DNA from: Vibrio sinus
Lineage (GTDB): Bacteria; Pseudomonadota; Gammaproteobacteria; Enterobacterales; Vibrionaceae
Direction: 5' to 3'
Assembly (NCBI RefSeq): GCF_023634645.1
Contig: NZ_JAMKMR010000005.1
Location: 1-64,000 of the forward strand
Length of the DNA stretch: 64,000 nucleotides
Position 1 is the stretch's first letter. Every line of letters starts with the position of its first letter. The notes below the pieces were generated by a model. That model was not told where the DNA came from. It ran no database searches and saw only the letters and a list, made by a program, of their open reading frames with translations. The position numbers were made by a program, and so were the translations under genes. Positions 17,277 to 27,583 of the stretch are shown piece after piece.

Positions 17277-18101
17277 ATGGAAAAGCGGTTGCTACGTGAG
17301 TTGGTTGGTGAGCATATTCTAGGTGTACTAGGCACTTATCCGCCTGGTAGAAATGGCATGGATGTGCATGTGTGTGGCGTTAATGTAGTGGAGGATACCA
17401 GACTGCATATCCGTATTCCTTACGGCCATCAGCTACTAGAAAACCAATTGGTTACCATTCATCTTGATAATCGTTCTGGCGACACTCACTATGATGAAGA
17501 ACTCAGTATCTATCGTTTATCCTATAAAGGTGTGGTGACGTATAAAAGTGAATTTGAAGTGGTTGTAGAAGCGGAGGAGTATCAAGTGTTCCACGGCCGC
17601 CAATGTGAAAAAGAATATCACTCACCGATTTATGAGTTCCCTACAGACCATCGCCAGACACAAGTGATTGAGTATTCTCCCCTCACCAAAGTGCCTGTGC
17701 CGGATGTATTGTGCCACGATAATAAAGCGGGTGTGTTACTCACTTATGCGCAAAAGCAGCCGCATACAACGGTACTGGCTTACTTGTCGACTTACGATGA
17801 TGATATTTTTTTCATTACCTTCCCAACGACGTTCAAATCTAATGTGTTAAAGAAAAACAATCAGTGCTACTTCGTTATCGATGGGCGAGCGACGACGCCT
17901 TTGGAATATACCATGGAATGGAACTACAACATTATTCGTGGAGAAGTGTATCTCGTGCCAAAAGATTCCCCTATGTTTGGCCACCTTCAGCAAGTATTCA
18001 TTAGCAAGAACCCTTATGAGATTGAGTTCTTTAATCACCCTGAAGTAGAAATGTACCACTTGATCCCTGACCACATGCTTTCACCGTTAATGGCTTCATA
18101 G
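17277..18101 (+). CDS. Putative FMN-binding split-barrel-like protein
   Basis: Cytoplasmic protein of 274 residues, no signal or membrane segment. The N-terminal part reads like a pyridoxamine-phosphate-oxidase-type split barrel (HILGVLGTYPPGRNGMDVHVCGVNVVEDTR shortened here to its positions 13-42), and a second similar segment starts near residue 155 (KQPHTTVLAYLSTYDDDIFFITFP, positions 160-183), suggesting two related barrels in tandem. Key flavin-binding residues cannot be confirmed by eye. The ATG at 17277 follows AGAGAATGGGG. The following gene is 135 bp away. Function unknown. Confidence 0.6.
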   Translation: MEKRLLRELVGEHILGVLGTYPPGRNGMDVHVCGVNVVEDTRLHIRIPYGHQLLENQLVTIHLDNRSGDTHYDEELSIYRLSYKGVVTYKSEFEVVVEAEEYQVFHGRQCEKEYHSPIYEFPTDHRQTQVIEYSPLTKVPVPDVLCHDNKAGVLLTYAQKQPHTTVLAYLSTYDDDIFFITFPTTFKSNVLKKNNQCYFVIDGRATTPLEYTMEWNYNIIRGEVYLVPKDSPMFGHLQQVFISKNPYEIEFFNHPEVEMYHLIPDHMLSPLMAS

Positions 18102-18236
18102 CGCTATATAAGGGACTTGAATTCGTAACTTGAAGTAATTCGGTCTTATAATGATTAATCTATCAATAACTGGCATTTGTCCTAGTATTAATATGGTTAC
18201 TACTAATGCTAATCGTAGGATGACGTGGGGGATACA

Positions 18237-19352
18237 ATGCCAACAATTGAAGGTAAAACGATTGATGAAGTTCAGGTAAGGCGAAACAAGGCAAAGGTAC
18301 TGGCGAAAATTAATCAAAAACGAAACATGTCTCAAGGCTTTCGCTTGGTTAATGTACAGCAATATCAGAAAAAATTATTGGAGCTAAAACGTAAGCTTGA
18401 ATCCCACGAATACCTGAATGAGGCAAACCGTCGGCAAGATGCGGTCATACTCGATATCATGTCGAATACGGGGAAAATTAATAATTACTTAGAGCAGGAA
18501 ACCAGCCAAAAACTGCAAATGGGTAGCATGGACTTTCGTGCTCGAAATCAATTAGCCAATGCCCAATTAAAAAAGAAGCAACTCTTCTTAATGTTTATGG
18601 AGATCACCGAGGCCCAAGAAGAGCTTAAAGAGTTTTCAGTCACTGTTGCGTCAACAACCAATGGAACAGTAAAGCAGCCTCCCGGTGCTTATTTTGGGGT
18701 GAAAGACTTCCATGGAGCATTGGATAAAATTACCAATCGTAAACGCCACTATGATATTGGTGATCTTAAAGATGCCGCGCGTATGACCATCATATTTGAA
18801 ACTTTGGATGACATGGTTGCCGCGAAAGCGTTAATTAGACTGACTGATGAATTCAAACAGTTACAACACCATCAATCGGCAATGAAAGACCGCTACGGGA
18901 CCAGCACGGGTGATGATGCAAGATTCAATTGTGGGGCGACGGATGCTGGCTATAAAGATATAAAGTTTTTCTTAAAGATGAGTAATGGTCATATTGGTGA
19001 GCTGCAGCTGAACACTCGTAACATGATTGTTGCGAAAAAGAACGGACACATTATTTACGATATCCTGCGTGATGGCGGTTCGCTCGACCAACCTTTTACC
19101 ATCACCAATCACGAAGTGCTTGCGAAAGTCCAGCGTAATATGAGTGAGAAGTGGTTTACCTTCATACGAGAAAGAGTGCCTAAAGCAAAACAAGATTTAC
19201 CTTGCATCATCGCACTCGTGGAACGCATGAATAAAAACATGGCGAATGGCAATCCTTCTTTGGTCGTTTATTTAGAAGAGATTGATGCTTTGTCACGAGT
19301 TAGCTTGTGTATCTATGAACAAGGTGACAATGGGCGAGTACTGCTGGATTAG
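18237..19352 (+). CDS. Stand-alone RelA/SpoT-fold nucleotide synthetase-like protein
   Basis: 371-residue protein; the N-terminal 140 residues are charged and predicted helical or coiled coil. Residues 165-280 resemble the RelA/SpoT synthetase domain: basic patch RKRHY, DLKDAARMTII (Asp176 at the place of the metal-binding Asp), GYKDIKFFLK, GELQLNTRNM (Glu255 at the catalytic Glu) and KNGHIIYDILR. No hydrolase HD, TGS or ACT domain. It could make an alarmone-like nucleotide or modify RNA/nucleotides like toxSAS or Tas1-type effectors. I use the ATG at 18237, preceded by GGGGGA; a GTG at 18225 is possible. No antitoxin-like partner adjoins. Confidence 0.6.
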   Translation: MPTIEGKTIDEVQVRRNKAKVLAKINQKRNMSQGFRLVNVQQYQKKLLELKRKLESHEYLNEANRRQDAVILDIMSNTGKINNYLEQETSQKLQMGSMDFRARNQLANAQLKKKQLFLMFMEITEAQEELKEFSVTVASTTNGTVKQPPGAYFGVKDFHGALDKITNRKRHYDIGDLKDAARMTIIFETLDDMVAAKALIRLTDEFKQLQHHQSAMKDRYGTSTGDDARFNCGATDAGYKDIKFFLKMSNGHIGELQLNTRNMIVAKKNGHIIYDILRDGGSLDQPFTITNHEVLAKVQRNMSEKWFTFIRERVPKAKQDLPCIIALVERMNKNMANGNPSLVVYLEEIDALSRVSLCIYEQGDNGRVLLD

Positions 19353-19354
19353 AT

Positions 19355-19381
19355 AAAAAGGCACATCTTTTAATGTGCCTT
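19355..19381 (-). terminator. Terminator of aspC
   Basis: Nine-bp stem AAGGCACAT / ATGTGCCTT with a 6-nt loop; on the minus strand it is followed by a run of T (plus-strand A5). It lies 32 bp after the aspC stop. Confidence 0.85.
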
Positions 19382-19412
19382 GATGATGTAGGCTAGCACG
19401 TTGCTATTATTT

Positions 19413-20603
19413 CTAGAGTACGGCAGCAATACCTTTACATAGCGGCTGCATGTTTTCTTTGGTCATGCCTGCTACGCTGATGCGTCCGGAGCCAACGATA
19501 TAGATGCCAAATTCATCTTTCAAACGTTGAACCTGATCTTTGCTCAAGCCTGAGAATGAAAACATCCCGTTTTGCTTTTCAATAAAACTAAAGTCCGCTG
19601 TTGCACCTTGCTCTTTTAAGGTGGCCACGAATAACTGGCGCATTTCGTGGATACGATCGCGCATTTCTGCGACTTCTGCTTCCCATTCAGCGCGCAATGT
19701 TTCGTCATTTAAAATATGGGTGACAATGGCACTCCCGTGAGCAGGAGGGTTTGAATAAATTGCGCGAATAATACTTTTGGCTTGAGAAAATGCCTTGCTG
19801 GACACTTCTTCTGATTCTGAAACCAAAGTAAACGCGCCGACCCGTTCGTTGTATAAGCCAAAGTTTTTAGAAAACGAGCTAGCGACTAAGATTTCTTTAT
19901 TGTGTTGAGCAAAAATTCTCAGACCTTCCGCATCTTGTTCAACACCGTTGGCAAAGCCTTGATAGGCGAAATCGAATAACGGCAGCAAGCCTTTGTCAGA
20001 GACGAGTTTTGCCAGTGTTTGCCATTCTTGCTCGGTTGGATCAATACCAGTAGGGTTGTGGCAACAACCGTGTAAAAGAACAATATCACCTGCAGACGCG
20101 TTGTTCAGGTCAGCTATCATTGCGTCGAAATCTTTCGATTTCGTTTCGGCGTTGTAATAGGTGTATTGCTTTGTTTCCAAGCCTGCAGAAGTGAAGACGG
20201 CGACGTGGTTTGCCCAAGTTGGGTTGCTTATCCAAACTTTGACATCACCAAGCTGCCTTTTTACAAATTCCCCAGCGACTCGTAATGCCCCAGTACCGCC
20301 GGGTGCTTGTGCTGTTTTGGCTCGTTTTTGAGCGACAATGTCGGAATTTGCACCGAATAATAGTTTTTGTACGGCTAATCCATATTCCGCAGTACCTTCA
20401 ATCGTAAGGTAAGACTTGGTTTTCTCGGTTTGCAGAATGACTTCTTCTGCTTTTTTTACCGTTTTTAGAACTGGTGTTTCACCGTCTTCATTTTTGTAAA
20501 TGCCTACGCCCAGATTAATTTTACTGTCGCGTGAGTCTTTCTTAAACTCTTCGTTGAGTCCAAGGATGGGGTCTGCGGGGGCGGCAACGATTTTTTCAAA
20601 CAT
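19413..20603 (-). CDS. aspC: Aspartate/aromatic amino acid aminotransferase
   Basis: Pyridoxal-phosphate enzyme of 396 residues that interconverts aspartate and oxaloacetate (and often aromatic amino acids). Start [20 protein letters not shown] and the length match AspC. Visible family motifs: [11 protein letters not shown], the HGCCHNPTG loop, [12 protein letters not shown], and the Schiff-base lysine in [15 protein letters not shown]. Arg near the C-terminus in [10 protein letters not shown] would bind the substrate carboxylate. Monocistronic with its own terminator. Confidence 0.95.
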   Translation of the reverse strand: MFEKIVAAPADPILGLNEEFKKDSRDSKINLGVGIYKNEDGETPVLKTVKKAEEVILQTEKTKSYLTIEGTAEYGLAVQKLLFGANSDIVAQKRAKTAQAPGGTGALRVAGEFVKRQLGDVKVWISNPTWANHVAVFTSAGLETKQYTYYNAETKSKDFDAMIADLNNASAGDIVLLHGCCHNPTGIDPTEQEWQTLAKLVSDKGLLPLFDFAYQGFANGVEQDAEGLRIFAQHNKEILVASSFSKNFGLYNERVGAFTLVSESEEVSSKAFSQAKSIIRAIYSNPPAHGSAIVTHILNDETLRAEWEAEVAEMRDRIHEMRQLFVATLKEQGATADFSFIEKQNGMFSFSGLSKDQVQRLKDEFGIYIVGSGRISVAGMTKENMQPLCKGIAAVL

Positions 20604-20765
20604 ATTCTGGGTCCATTTCGATTGAAGGGAGTGGTAATTTAACGATCTTTATACCTGCCAATCCATTGGGTGACAACCATCTAGTGCAATTAAAATGAAT
20701 AAAAATTACCTAACGTAGCTAATTACACTTCAAAGCCATGTTTAATATAGCTAGGTTAAGGCACT

Positions 20766-22238
20766 CTATGCGATTTCTTCTTGAGGCACCTCATCTTGAT
20801 GTCGGGCTGCAATATCAATAAAAGAAGTTTCAATAGCCAAAAAAGCGTTGACCACTTGTGGGTCGAAGTGGCTACCTGAACCTTCAAGAATGATACTTCG
20901 TGCTTTTTCGTGACTAAATGCGGGCTTATACACCCGCTTGGTAATGAGCGCATCGTAGACGTCAGCTAAAGCCATCAAACGTCCTGACAGTGGAATAGAT
21001 TCGCCGGAGAGTTGATTTGGGTAGCCACTGCCATCCCACTTTTCGTGGTGGGTGAGGGAGATTTCTTTTGCCACACGTAAGAAAGAGCTGCTGCCTAATT
21101 GTCTTTCCGCAGTTGCCAACGCATCGGCCCCGATTTGCGGGTGCTGCTTCATTGTTTCAAATTCTTCTTTTGTCAATTTACCCGGTTTAAGCAGTACATT
21201 GTCGGGAACGCCGACTTTTCCGATATCATGCAGTGGCGCAGATTTGTGTAATAGCTCGATATATTGTGGAGTAAGTAAGGAGCGATACCTATCGAATTGA
21301 CTCAGGTGCTCTGCAAGTGCTTTAACGTATTCTTGAGTTCGTAAAATATGCGCTCCTGTTTCATTGTCTCGTGACTCGGCAAGCGCAGAAAGGCTAACAA
21401 TGGCAACATCTCGGGTTGTTTGCAACTCATCTTGGGTAGATTGAAGACTAGCGATCATTTCATTAGTCAACACTGCCATTGAGCCTAACTCATCATGGCT
21501 ATATACGGGCAAGCGTTGCTGAATATCACCTTGTGTGACCTGCACAAGAGCATGTTCATGTTCTTGCAATACGTTTTTCATTAGTTTGCGCCACAAATAC
21601 ATGATGGATATGGCGTATCCCGAGAGAACGGCAGAGATATAAATGAACTCTTTGATGATACTAATGCTGCCTGAGCCATCGGCGATTCTGTCAGGATTCA
21701 TCTCGAGCCACGCAAGATCTTTTATAGAGACCATCACTAAAATAACGGTTAAGGTGATAATTAACATCATCACTAAGGCGATCAATTGGTTGACCATAGA
21801 CTGCCGTTCGCCCTGTAAAGAGCGAGTGATATGAGATGGATTGGCTGATGTTTTAAAATTTTTAAGCTTCGAACTGAGTTGAAGAAGTGTACCGGTAAAA
21901 AAGCCAAATAAGGTCATACCGAACACGACTTTGAGGTTGCTGTCTAACGGAAAGTGGTAGTGCAAGTTATAAAATAGCGCGAGTGGGATGCTGGCAAAAA
22001 AGTAAATAGTGGTATCTAACTGGGCAATTTTTTGCTCCGCTAATAGGGAGTGGTGGGACAACAAAAAGTGCCGAAAAAGAAACAGCAGGCCAAACGTGAT
22101 AACAACATGAGCAAAAATTTGGCTAGCAGGTAAAGTGTCTAACATAGGGCAAACGGTACTACCATAAAACCCAAAAAATAGTGCCGCGAGTAGATACAGA
22201 TTAAAGGTTAGCTTTGCGTTGTACTGTGTGTTGTCCAT
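20766..22238 (-). CDS. Membrane HD-GYP cyclic-di-GMP phosphodiesterase with HAMP
   Basis: Predicted c-di-GMP-degrading sensor, 490 residues. The first half holds about five or six membrane helices, then a HAMP-like linker (RLPVYSHDELGSMAVLTNEM), then an HD-GYP domain: HILRTQEYV, HDIGKVGVPDN, HPQIGADAL, LTHHEKWDGSGYP and ALADVYDALI. HD and GYP signatures are intact, so activity is expected. I start at 22238 (MDNTQYNAKL) because GAGTGAGC precedes it and the upstream 30 residues look non-native. It opposes the two diguanylate cyclases further down the window; the input signal is unknown. Confidence 0.92.
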   Translation of the reverse strand: MDNTQYNAKLTFNLYLLAALFFGFYGSTVCPMLDTLPASQIFAHVVITFGLLFLFRHFLLSHHSLLAEQKIAQLDTTIYFFASIPLALFYNLHYHFPLDSNLKVVFGMTLFGFFTGTLLQLSSKLKNFKTSANPSHITRSLQGERQSMVNQLIALVMMLIITLTVILVMVSIKDLAWLEMNPDRIADGSGSISIIKEFIYISAVLSGYAISIMYLWRKLMKNVLQEHEHALVQVTQGDIQQRLPVYSHDELGSMAVLTNEMIASLQSTQDELQTTRDVAIVSLSALAESRDNETGAHILRTQEYVKALAEHLSQFDRYRSLLTPQYIELLHKSAPLHDIGKVGVPDNVLLKPGKLTKEEFETMKQHPQIGADALATAERQLGSSSFLRVAKEISLTHHEKWDGSGYPNQLSGESIPLSGRLMALADVYDALITKRVYKPAFSHEKARSIILEGSGSHFDPQVVNAFLAIETSFIDIAARHQDEVPQEEIA

Positions 22239-22448
22239 AAGCTCACTCTCTGTCCATGACCTGCAGATTGCACTATCCATTTGGTGTATATGCAACAGTG
22301 TCAATCTACTCAGGTATAGTGTAGACAAAGACCGACTTAAGTGAATTTCTATTTCACTCGTATTTTTGGCTCAACGTTTGATAGATGCTCGAAAGCACGT
22401 ATGCATCACATGAGATAGTTATATCTCACATTAAATAAGGCCCAACTT

Positions 22449-22697
22449 TTAGCTTGATGATTTTTTATGAGCCCACTCATTAACATGTTTTAAAATGGCT
22501 TTAATTGCATGCTTCTTATGCGGTTTTTCACCTTGAGATACATCAATTTTTTCAAGGGGTTTAGCGCCTAATGCGTCTTCAGCAATATGCAGCCAATCGG
22601 GGTGCCAATAATACGGCTGCCCATGTGGAGAGGTCCAACTGTGGACACTGTTGCTTTCTCCATGATAATCAATGTGGGTTTCGTCAAAAAGTTTCAT
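22449..22697 (-). CDS. Hypothetical protein, 82 residues
   Basis: Not recognised. A small soluble protein rich in His and Trp in its first half (SWTSPHGQPYYWHPDWL) and basic with lysines toward the end (KPHKKHAIKAILKHV). No signal peptide. A reasonable ribosome-binding site (GGAGTC) precedes the ATG. It lies between the HD-GYP gene and the asnS terminator. The PHGQPYYWHPDW segment could bind metal, but that is a guess. Confidence 0.6.
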   Translation of the reverse strand: MKLFDETHIDYHGESNSVHSWTSPHGQPYYWHPDWLHIAEDALGAKPLEKIDVSQGEKPHKKHAIKAILKHVNEWAHKKSSS

Positions 22698-22758
22698 ATT
22701 AGACTCCGTTTTAATATGTTATTTAAATTTTACCAGTATATAGCTGGATAGTATGTAT

Positions 22759-22783
22759 AAAAAAGCCCTCGCTTAAGAGGGCT
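22759..22783 (-). terminator. Terminator of asnS
   Basis: Stem AGCCCTC / GAGGGCT, loop TTAAGC, then six T residues on the minus strand. It starts 23 bp after the asnS stop. Confidence 0.9.
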
Positions 22784-22805
22784 AGGATAACGTAGACACG
22801 ATGTT

Positions 22806-24206
22806 CTAGAAGTTTGCACTTCTCGGTGTACGTGGGAACGGGATCACGTCACGTACGTTCGCCATACCAGTGACATAAGAGACTAGGCGCTCGAAGCCGA
22901 GACCAAAGCCAGCATGCGGCACTGTGCCATAGCGGCGTAGGTCGCGATACCAACCCATGTCTTCTGGCTCGATATTCATCTCACGCATTCTTGCATCAAG
23001 CACGTCTAAACGCTCTTCACGCTGTGAACCGCCGATGATTTCACCGATGCCCGGTGCTAATACATCCATGGCTGCCACTGTTTTACCGTCATCATTCAAT
23101 CGCATATAGAATGCTTTGATGTCTTTCGGGTAGTTCTTAACGATAACAGGCGCTTTAAAGTGTTCTTCTGCTAGGAAACGTTCGTGCTCAGAAGACATAT
23201 CGATTCCCCACTCAACCGGGAACTCAAATTCACGACCAGACTCTAGCAGTATCTCAATCGCATCGGTGTAATCTACTTGAGCAAAGTCAGAATCGACAAA
23301 CTGTTCAAGACGAGTAATCGCTTCTTTGTTGATGCGCTGCGCGAAGAACTCTAAATCATCACGACGCTCTTCCAATACCGCTTTGAACACGTATTTCAGC
23401 ATATCTTCAGAAAGCTTAGCGACATCATCAAGATCGGCAAACGCTACTTCTGGCTCAACCATCCAGAACTCGGCCAAATGGCGGCTCGTGTTAGAGTTTT
23501 CCGCGCGGAATGTTGGGCCAAATGTATAGACTTTGCTGAGTGCGCAGGCATAAGCCTCCGCGTTTAGCTGACCAGATACAGTAAGGAAGGTTTCTTTACC
23601 AAAAAAGTCTTCGTTGTAATCAACGTTACCTTTGTCATCAAGCGGTAGGTTCGCCATGTCCAGTGTTGATACGCGGAACATTTCACCTGCACCTTCAGCA
23701 TCGGCGGCAGTGATAAGCGGCGCAGACATCCAAAAATACCCTTGTTCGTGGTAGAAACGATGAATGGCTTGAGACAGACAGTTACGAACACGAGCGACAG
23801 CACCAATTACGTTAGTACGTGGACGTAAATGGGCCACTTCACGCAAGTACTCAATAGAATGTCGAGTTTTTGCCATTGGGTAAGTGTCAGCGTCTTCTAC
23901 CCAACCCACCACTTTGACTTGTGTCGCGGCGAGCTCGTAGTCTTGGCCCTTAGCAGGAGACTCTACGATCTGGCCAGTCACTTCAACAGAGCAGCCAGTG
24001 GTCAGCTTAAGCACTTCTTCTTCGTAATTATTTAAATTATTTGGGACCACGGCCTGAATCGGGTCGAAACAAGAGCCGTCGTAAATGGCAAGGAAAGAGA
24101 TTCCAGCTTTGGAATCACGACGCGAGCGGATCCAGCCGCGGACAGTTACTTCACTGTCTACTGCTAGCTTACCGCTAAGTACGTCAGTTACAGGCGCGTA
24201 AGTCAT
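22806..24206 (-). CDS. asnS: Asparaginyl-tRNA synthetase
   Basis: Class II aminoacyl-tRNA synthetase of 466 residues that charges tRNA-Asn. The N-terminal OB-fold anticodon domain ([19 protein letters not shown]) is followed by the catalytic domain with motif 2 ([21 protein letters not shown], residues shown within limit as positions around 220-240) and motif 3 ([12 protein letters not shown]). Length and C-terminal [11 protein letters not shown] match the bacterial enzyme. It has a GGAGAAAA ribosome site and its own terminator. Confidence 0.97.
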   Translation of the reverse strand: MTYAPVTDVLSGKLAVDSEVTVRGWIRSRRDSKAGISFLAIYDGSCFDPIQAVVPNNLNNYEEEVLKLTTGCSVEVTGQIVESPAKGQDYELAATQVKVVGWVEDADTYPMAKTRHSIEYLREVAHLRPRTNVIGAVARVRNCLSQAIHRFYHEQGYFWMSAPLITAADAEGAGEMFRVSTLDMANLPLDDKGNVDYNEDFFGKETFLTVSGQLNAEAYACALSKVYTFGPTFRAENSNTSRHLAEFWMVEPEVAFADLDDVAKLSEDMLKYVFKAVLEERRDDLEFFAQRINKEAITRLEQFVDSDFAQVDYTDAIEILLESGREFEFPVEWGIDMSSEHERFLAEEHFKAPVIVKNYPKDIKAFYMRLNDDGKTVAAMDVLAPGIGEIIGGSQREERLDVLDARMREMNIEPEDMGWYRDLRRYGTVPHAGFGLGFERLVSYVTGMANVRDVIPFPRTPRSANF

Positions 24207-24573
24207 AATTTATTATTTTCTCCATTAGGGATAAATGACTTTGTTGATATCCATTCTCTGGCTACAACAAAGAAGAAACATTTACTTATCGAAATCTGTC
24301 GATCAAGCCACATATTACCTGTCATATTGTGAGCTTCAACCTTTTATTTGCCTTAAGTGAAGAAATATAGCGAGATGAGCTAAATCTTCCGCTTTTGGCA
24401 GCATAGGGAAGGGGACTATGACAAAATTCGTTGAACATTTTGCGTCTTGTTCTCTATTGTTATGAATATGGATGGATAGAAACTAATATTAATTGTTAGA
24501 AAAGTTTCGCCTAAACTTGTCAGCATGAGGGATTTTCCTTAGTATTGCGTGTCTTTTTTTAAGCCTGAGTAAA
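24207..24573. other. asnS-queD intergenic region
   Basis: 367 bp between divergent starts without a coding sequence. It contains an 8-bp inverted repeat CTTTGTTG (24239-24246) / CAACAAAG (24265-24272) that would form a hairpin in the asnS leader about 33 nt before the start codon. Promoters for both genes must lie here; no clear regulator site was recognised. Confidence 0.4.
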
Positions 24574-24939
24574 ATGATGAAAACAGAATTGTATAAAGAG
24601 TTTATGTTTGAGGCGGCACACCACCTTCCCAACGTACCGGAAGGGCATAAATGTGGACGCTTGCATGGGCACTCATTTCTGGTTCGCGTTTACGTTGAAG
24701 GAGAGATTGATCCTCATACGGGTTGGGTCATTGATTTTGCAGAAATTAAAGACGCGTTCAAACCTCTTTATGATCAATTGGACCACTATTACCTAAATGA
24801 AATAGAAGGGTTAGAGAACCCAACCAGCGAAGTCATTGCAAAGTGGATTTGGAAGCGATTAAAGCCAAGGCTACCATTGCTGAGCAAACTTGAGATCAAA
24901 GAGACCTGCACCGCTGGGTGTGTGTATCGTGGAGAGTAA
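24574..24939 (+). CDS. queD: 6-carboxy-5,6,7,8-tetrahydropterin synthase
   Basis: Queuosine-precursor enzyme of 121 residues that converts dihydroneopterin triphosphate to 6-carboxytetrahydropterin. The zinc-binding histidines (AAHHLP and LHGHSF) and the catalytic cysteine in [11 protein letters not shown] are present, as is [10 protein letters not shown] and the C-terminal [11 protein letters not shown] substrate loop. Starts at ATG 24574 or 24577. No queC or queE is next to it and no preQ1 riboswitch was seen in the leader. Confidence 0.94.
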   Translation: MMKTELYKEFMFEAAHHLPNVPEGHKCGRLHGHSFLVRVYVEGEIDPHTGWVIDFAEIKDAFKPLYDQLDHYYLNEIEGLENPTSEVIAKWIWKRLKPRLPLLSKLEIKETCTAGCVYRGE

Positions 24940-25208
24940 TTCCTTTCTTTAAGTAGATGCAGAGCATAGCTCAGTGGTTAGGCTCTGCTTATCGATTTCC
25001 CCTTTCCCTTAGTGTACTGATTGGATCTGTAGGTAGGGTCAGTACGATTGCTGCGTTTTTTTCGCTTTCTTATCAGCATCTCCTATTCTTAAATGAAATA
25101 TGCACCATATTTAGCTTCTTTATAGAGCATGATTTCTTAAACCATGGACTCATTATTGCCCTATAACAGGCGCTAAATTGAGTTTCAGAGACATCACAAG
25201 GAAGTTAG

Positions 25209-27395
25209 GTGGAGAGCAACATATTTAATGTAGTAGAAATGCAAAACATTATGTGGGTGTTGTTTTCCGCAGGTAGTGTGTTTCTGATGCAGGCTGGATT
25301 TTGTTTTTTAGAAGCGGGTTCAGTTCGATCTAAAAACAGCATCAATGTTGCAGCGAAGAACTTTTGTGATTTCTGCATTGCATCTGCGTTGTTTTGGATT
25401 GTTGGCTTTTCAATTATGTATAGCCCGCCGGGCCAAGTTTTTCAGGACAACTATTTATTTCTGCAAGGCGTAACCGCGCCAACGCTGCTCGCTTTTTTCG
25501 TCTTTCAATTGGTATTTTGCGGCACCGCATCCACCATTATGTCTGGCGCTGTCTCTGAAAGGGCGAGCTTTTCAGCGTATTTGTACATAACGGTTTTCAT
25601 TTCTACCATCATCTATCCACTATTTGGCCGTTGGGCTTGGAATGGAGCGATAGAAGGTCAGAGTTTGGGGTGGCTAAATCAGCAAGGGTTTGTCGATTTT
25701 GCTGGTGGAAGCGTAGTTCACTCGTTAGCAGGGTGGGCTTCTTTAGCCGCTGTGTTAGTTATTGGACCAAGGATTGGCCGTTTTGTAAAAGGTGCGCCAG
25801 CCATACAAGGGCATAATATTCCAATGGCGACGGTAGGCACCATCATTTTATGGTTTGGCTGGTTTGGATTTAATGCAGGGAGCACATTTAAAGTAGACGC
25901 TACCATACCTTTGATTCTTATTAATACGCTCATTGCCCCATGCTTCGGGGCCATTGCCATTCTTTTACTCAGTTTGATTCGAAATCGCAAACCCAACGTC
26001 CTTAGTGTTCTCAATGGTGCAATTGCTGGGTTAGTGAGCATTACGGCGTGCTGTAATTCGGTGACACCAATCCAAGCGGCGGTGATTGGCCTGTTAGGCG
26101 GCTTTTTATTTTTACTTGGTAGCAAAATGCTGGACTATTATCGGATTGATGATGTGGTCAAGGTCGTGCCGGTTCACGGCTTGTGCGGAGCTTGGGGGAC
26201 GTTAAGCGTCGCATTATTTGGCAATTCCGACATACTCAATACTGGACTCAACTTTTCTAGTCAACTATCAGTTCAGGCTTTCGGTGTCTTAATCTGTTTT
26301 TTGTGGGCATTCGTACCCACTTATTTATTCTTGAAGTTATTGAGCCGTTTCATACCGTTACGAGTCAGCCTTGAAGATGAAATCAAAGGGCTAAATATTT
26401 CAGAACACAATGCGAATACTGAAGTCGTCGAACTTCTATCGGCGATGGATCAACATAAAAAAAAAGGTAACTTTGAATCTAGAGTACACGAAGAGCCACA
26501 CACAGAAGTCGGCCAAATAGCGCGCGAGTATAATCGGGTACTGTCTATTGCCGAAGAAGAAATTTCACACCGGGTTAAAGTAAACGAGGAGTTGCAGCGC
26601 TCTTTTAAAACACTGCAAGACACTCAGGCACAGCTAATGGAGTCCGAGAAAATGGCGGCGTTAGGGGGGTTAGTTGCCGGAATCACCCATGAGGTGAAAA
26701 CGCCTCTTGGAGTAAGCCTGACCGCGTCCACATTTATCGAAGACGAGCTAGATACCATTAAGACACTTTATGCTAAAGGTGAGTTGTCGGAAAAAGGCCT
26801 GGAAGATTTCATTGAAACCGTCAAAGAAGGCAGTGGCATTATTCAAATTAATCTAAAAAGAGCGACAGATCTGATTCAAAGTTTTAAAGAAGTCTCAGTT
26901 GATCAGGCCTCTGATAAATATCGACATTTTGATTTAAAACACTATATCGAAGAAATCATAATGAGCATACAACCGCAATTTCGTAAAACGCCTTACTCAA
27001 TCAATTTCTTTTGTCCTGAACAAGTAAATATATATAGCCACCCGGGGGCGTTATCACAAATTGTGTCTAGTTTTTTGATGAACTCACTCAGGCATGGTTT
27101 TGAAGGTCGAGACGAAGGAGCCGTTGAAATCAAAGCGCTGTTTGTCGAAGGACAAGTTCGAATTGAATACAGTGATAATGGTGTGGGGATATCTCCAGCA
27201 AATTTAGCGCGAATTTTCGAGCCTTTTTATACAACGAAACACGGCAAAGGGGGCAGTGGCTTAGGGTTAAATATCGTTCATAATATCGCGACAAAAACCC
27301 TTGGTGGAACGATTGTCTGTGAGAGTGAGGAAGGCCAGTATACTCGGTTTATTGTCACTTTTCCCGTTGAGCTTTCCGATGCAAGTTTAGACTGA
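25209..27395 (+). CDS. Ammonium transporter-histidine kinase fusion sensor
   Basis: 728-residue inner-membrane protein combining an Amt ammonium channel (about 1-385, eleven membrane segments) with a linker and histidine kinase. Amt features include Asp163 in FVDFAGG and the pore histidines His171 and His323. The kinase has its phosphoacceptor His494 (AGITHEVKTPLG) and an ATPase domain with DNGVGI, FEPFYTTK and GGSGLGLNIV. It should sense external ammonium and phosphorylate a response regulator, like Ks-Amt5 of Kuenenia. GTG start at 25209 after AAGGA. No receiver-domain gene is adjacent. Confidence 0.92.
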   Translation: MESNIFNVVEMQNIMWVLFSAGSVFLMQAGFCFLEAGSVRSKNSINVAAKNFCDFCIASALFWIVGFSIMYSPPGQVFQDNYLFLQGVTAPTLLAFFVFQLVFCGTASTIMSGAVSERASFSAYLYITVFISTIIYPLFGRWAWNGAIEGQSLGWLNQQGFVDFAGGSVVHSLAGWASLAAVLVIGPRIGRFVKGAPAIQGHNIPMATVGTIILWFGWFGFNAGSTFKVDATIPLILINTLIAPCFGAIAILLLSLIRNRKPNVLSVLNGAIAGLVSITACCNSVTPIQAAVIGLLGGFLFLLGSKMLDYYRIDDVVKVVPVHGLCGAWGTLSVALFGNSDILNTGLNFSSQLSVQAFGVLICFLWAFVPTYLFLKLLSRFIPLRVSLEDEIKGLNISEHNANTEVVELLSAMDQHKKKGNFESRVHEEPHTEVGQIAREYNRVLSIAEEEISHRVKVNEELQRSFKTLQDTQAQLMESEKMAALGGLVAGITHEVKTPLGVSLTASTFIEDELDTIKTLYAKGELSEKGLEDFIETVKEGSGIIQINLKRATDLIQSFKEVSVDQASDKYRHFDLKHYIEEIIMSIQPQFRKTPYSINFFCPEQVNIYSHPGALSQIVSSFLMNSLRHGFEGRDEGAVEIKALFVEGQVRIEYSDNGVGISPANLARIFEPFYTTKHGKGGSGLGLNIVHNIATKTLGGTIVCESEEGQYTRFIVTFPVELSDASLD

Positions 27396-27583
27396 ATATT
27401 ATGCGCAATCAGAGGTATATGAACACATAAATTAGAGGGTCATGGCTATATTTGGTACAATGACGAGTTTTTTATGATGTCTAAGAGGAGATGACGGTTA
27501 ATTTATTGCCAAATAGCAATATATATAAATAGTAATGTTTTTATATCTATTGAAGTTTCGATAAATTCAAATCTGAATTATTT

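Noticed and set aside
24574..24939. queD as a Zur-linked paralogue
   Set aside because: No Zur-type palindrome was found in its upstream region and the sequence is that of an ordinary QueD with the Cys and His ligands.
24957..25166. 69-codon frame between queD and the Amt-kinase gene
   Set aside because: No ribosome-binding site, odd composition and no recognisable family; probably chance.
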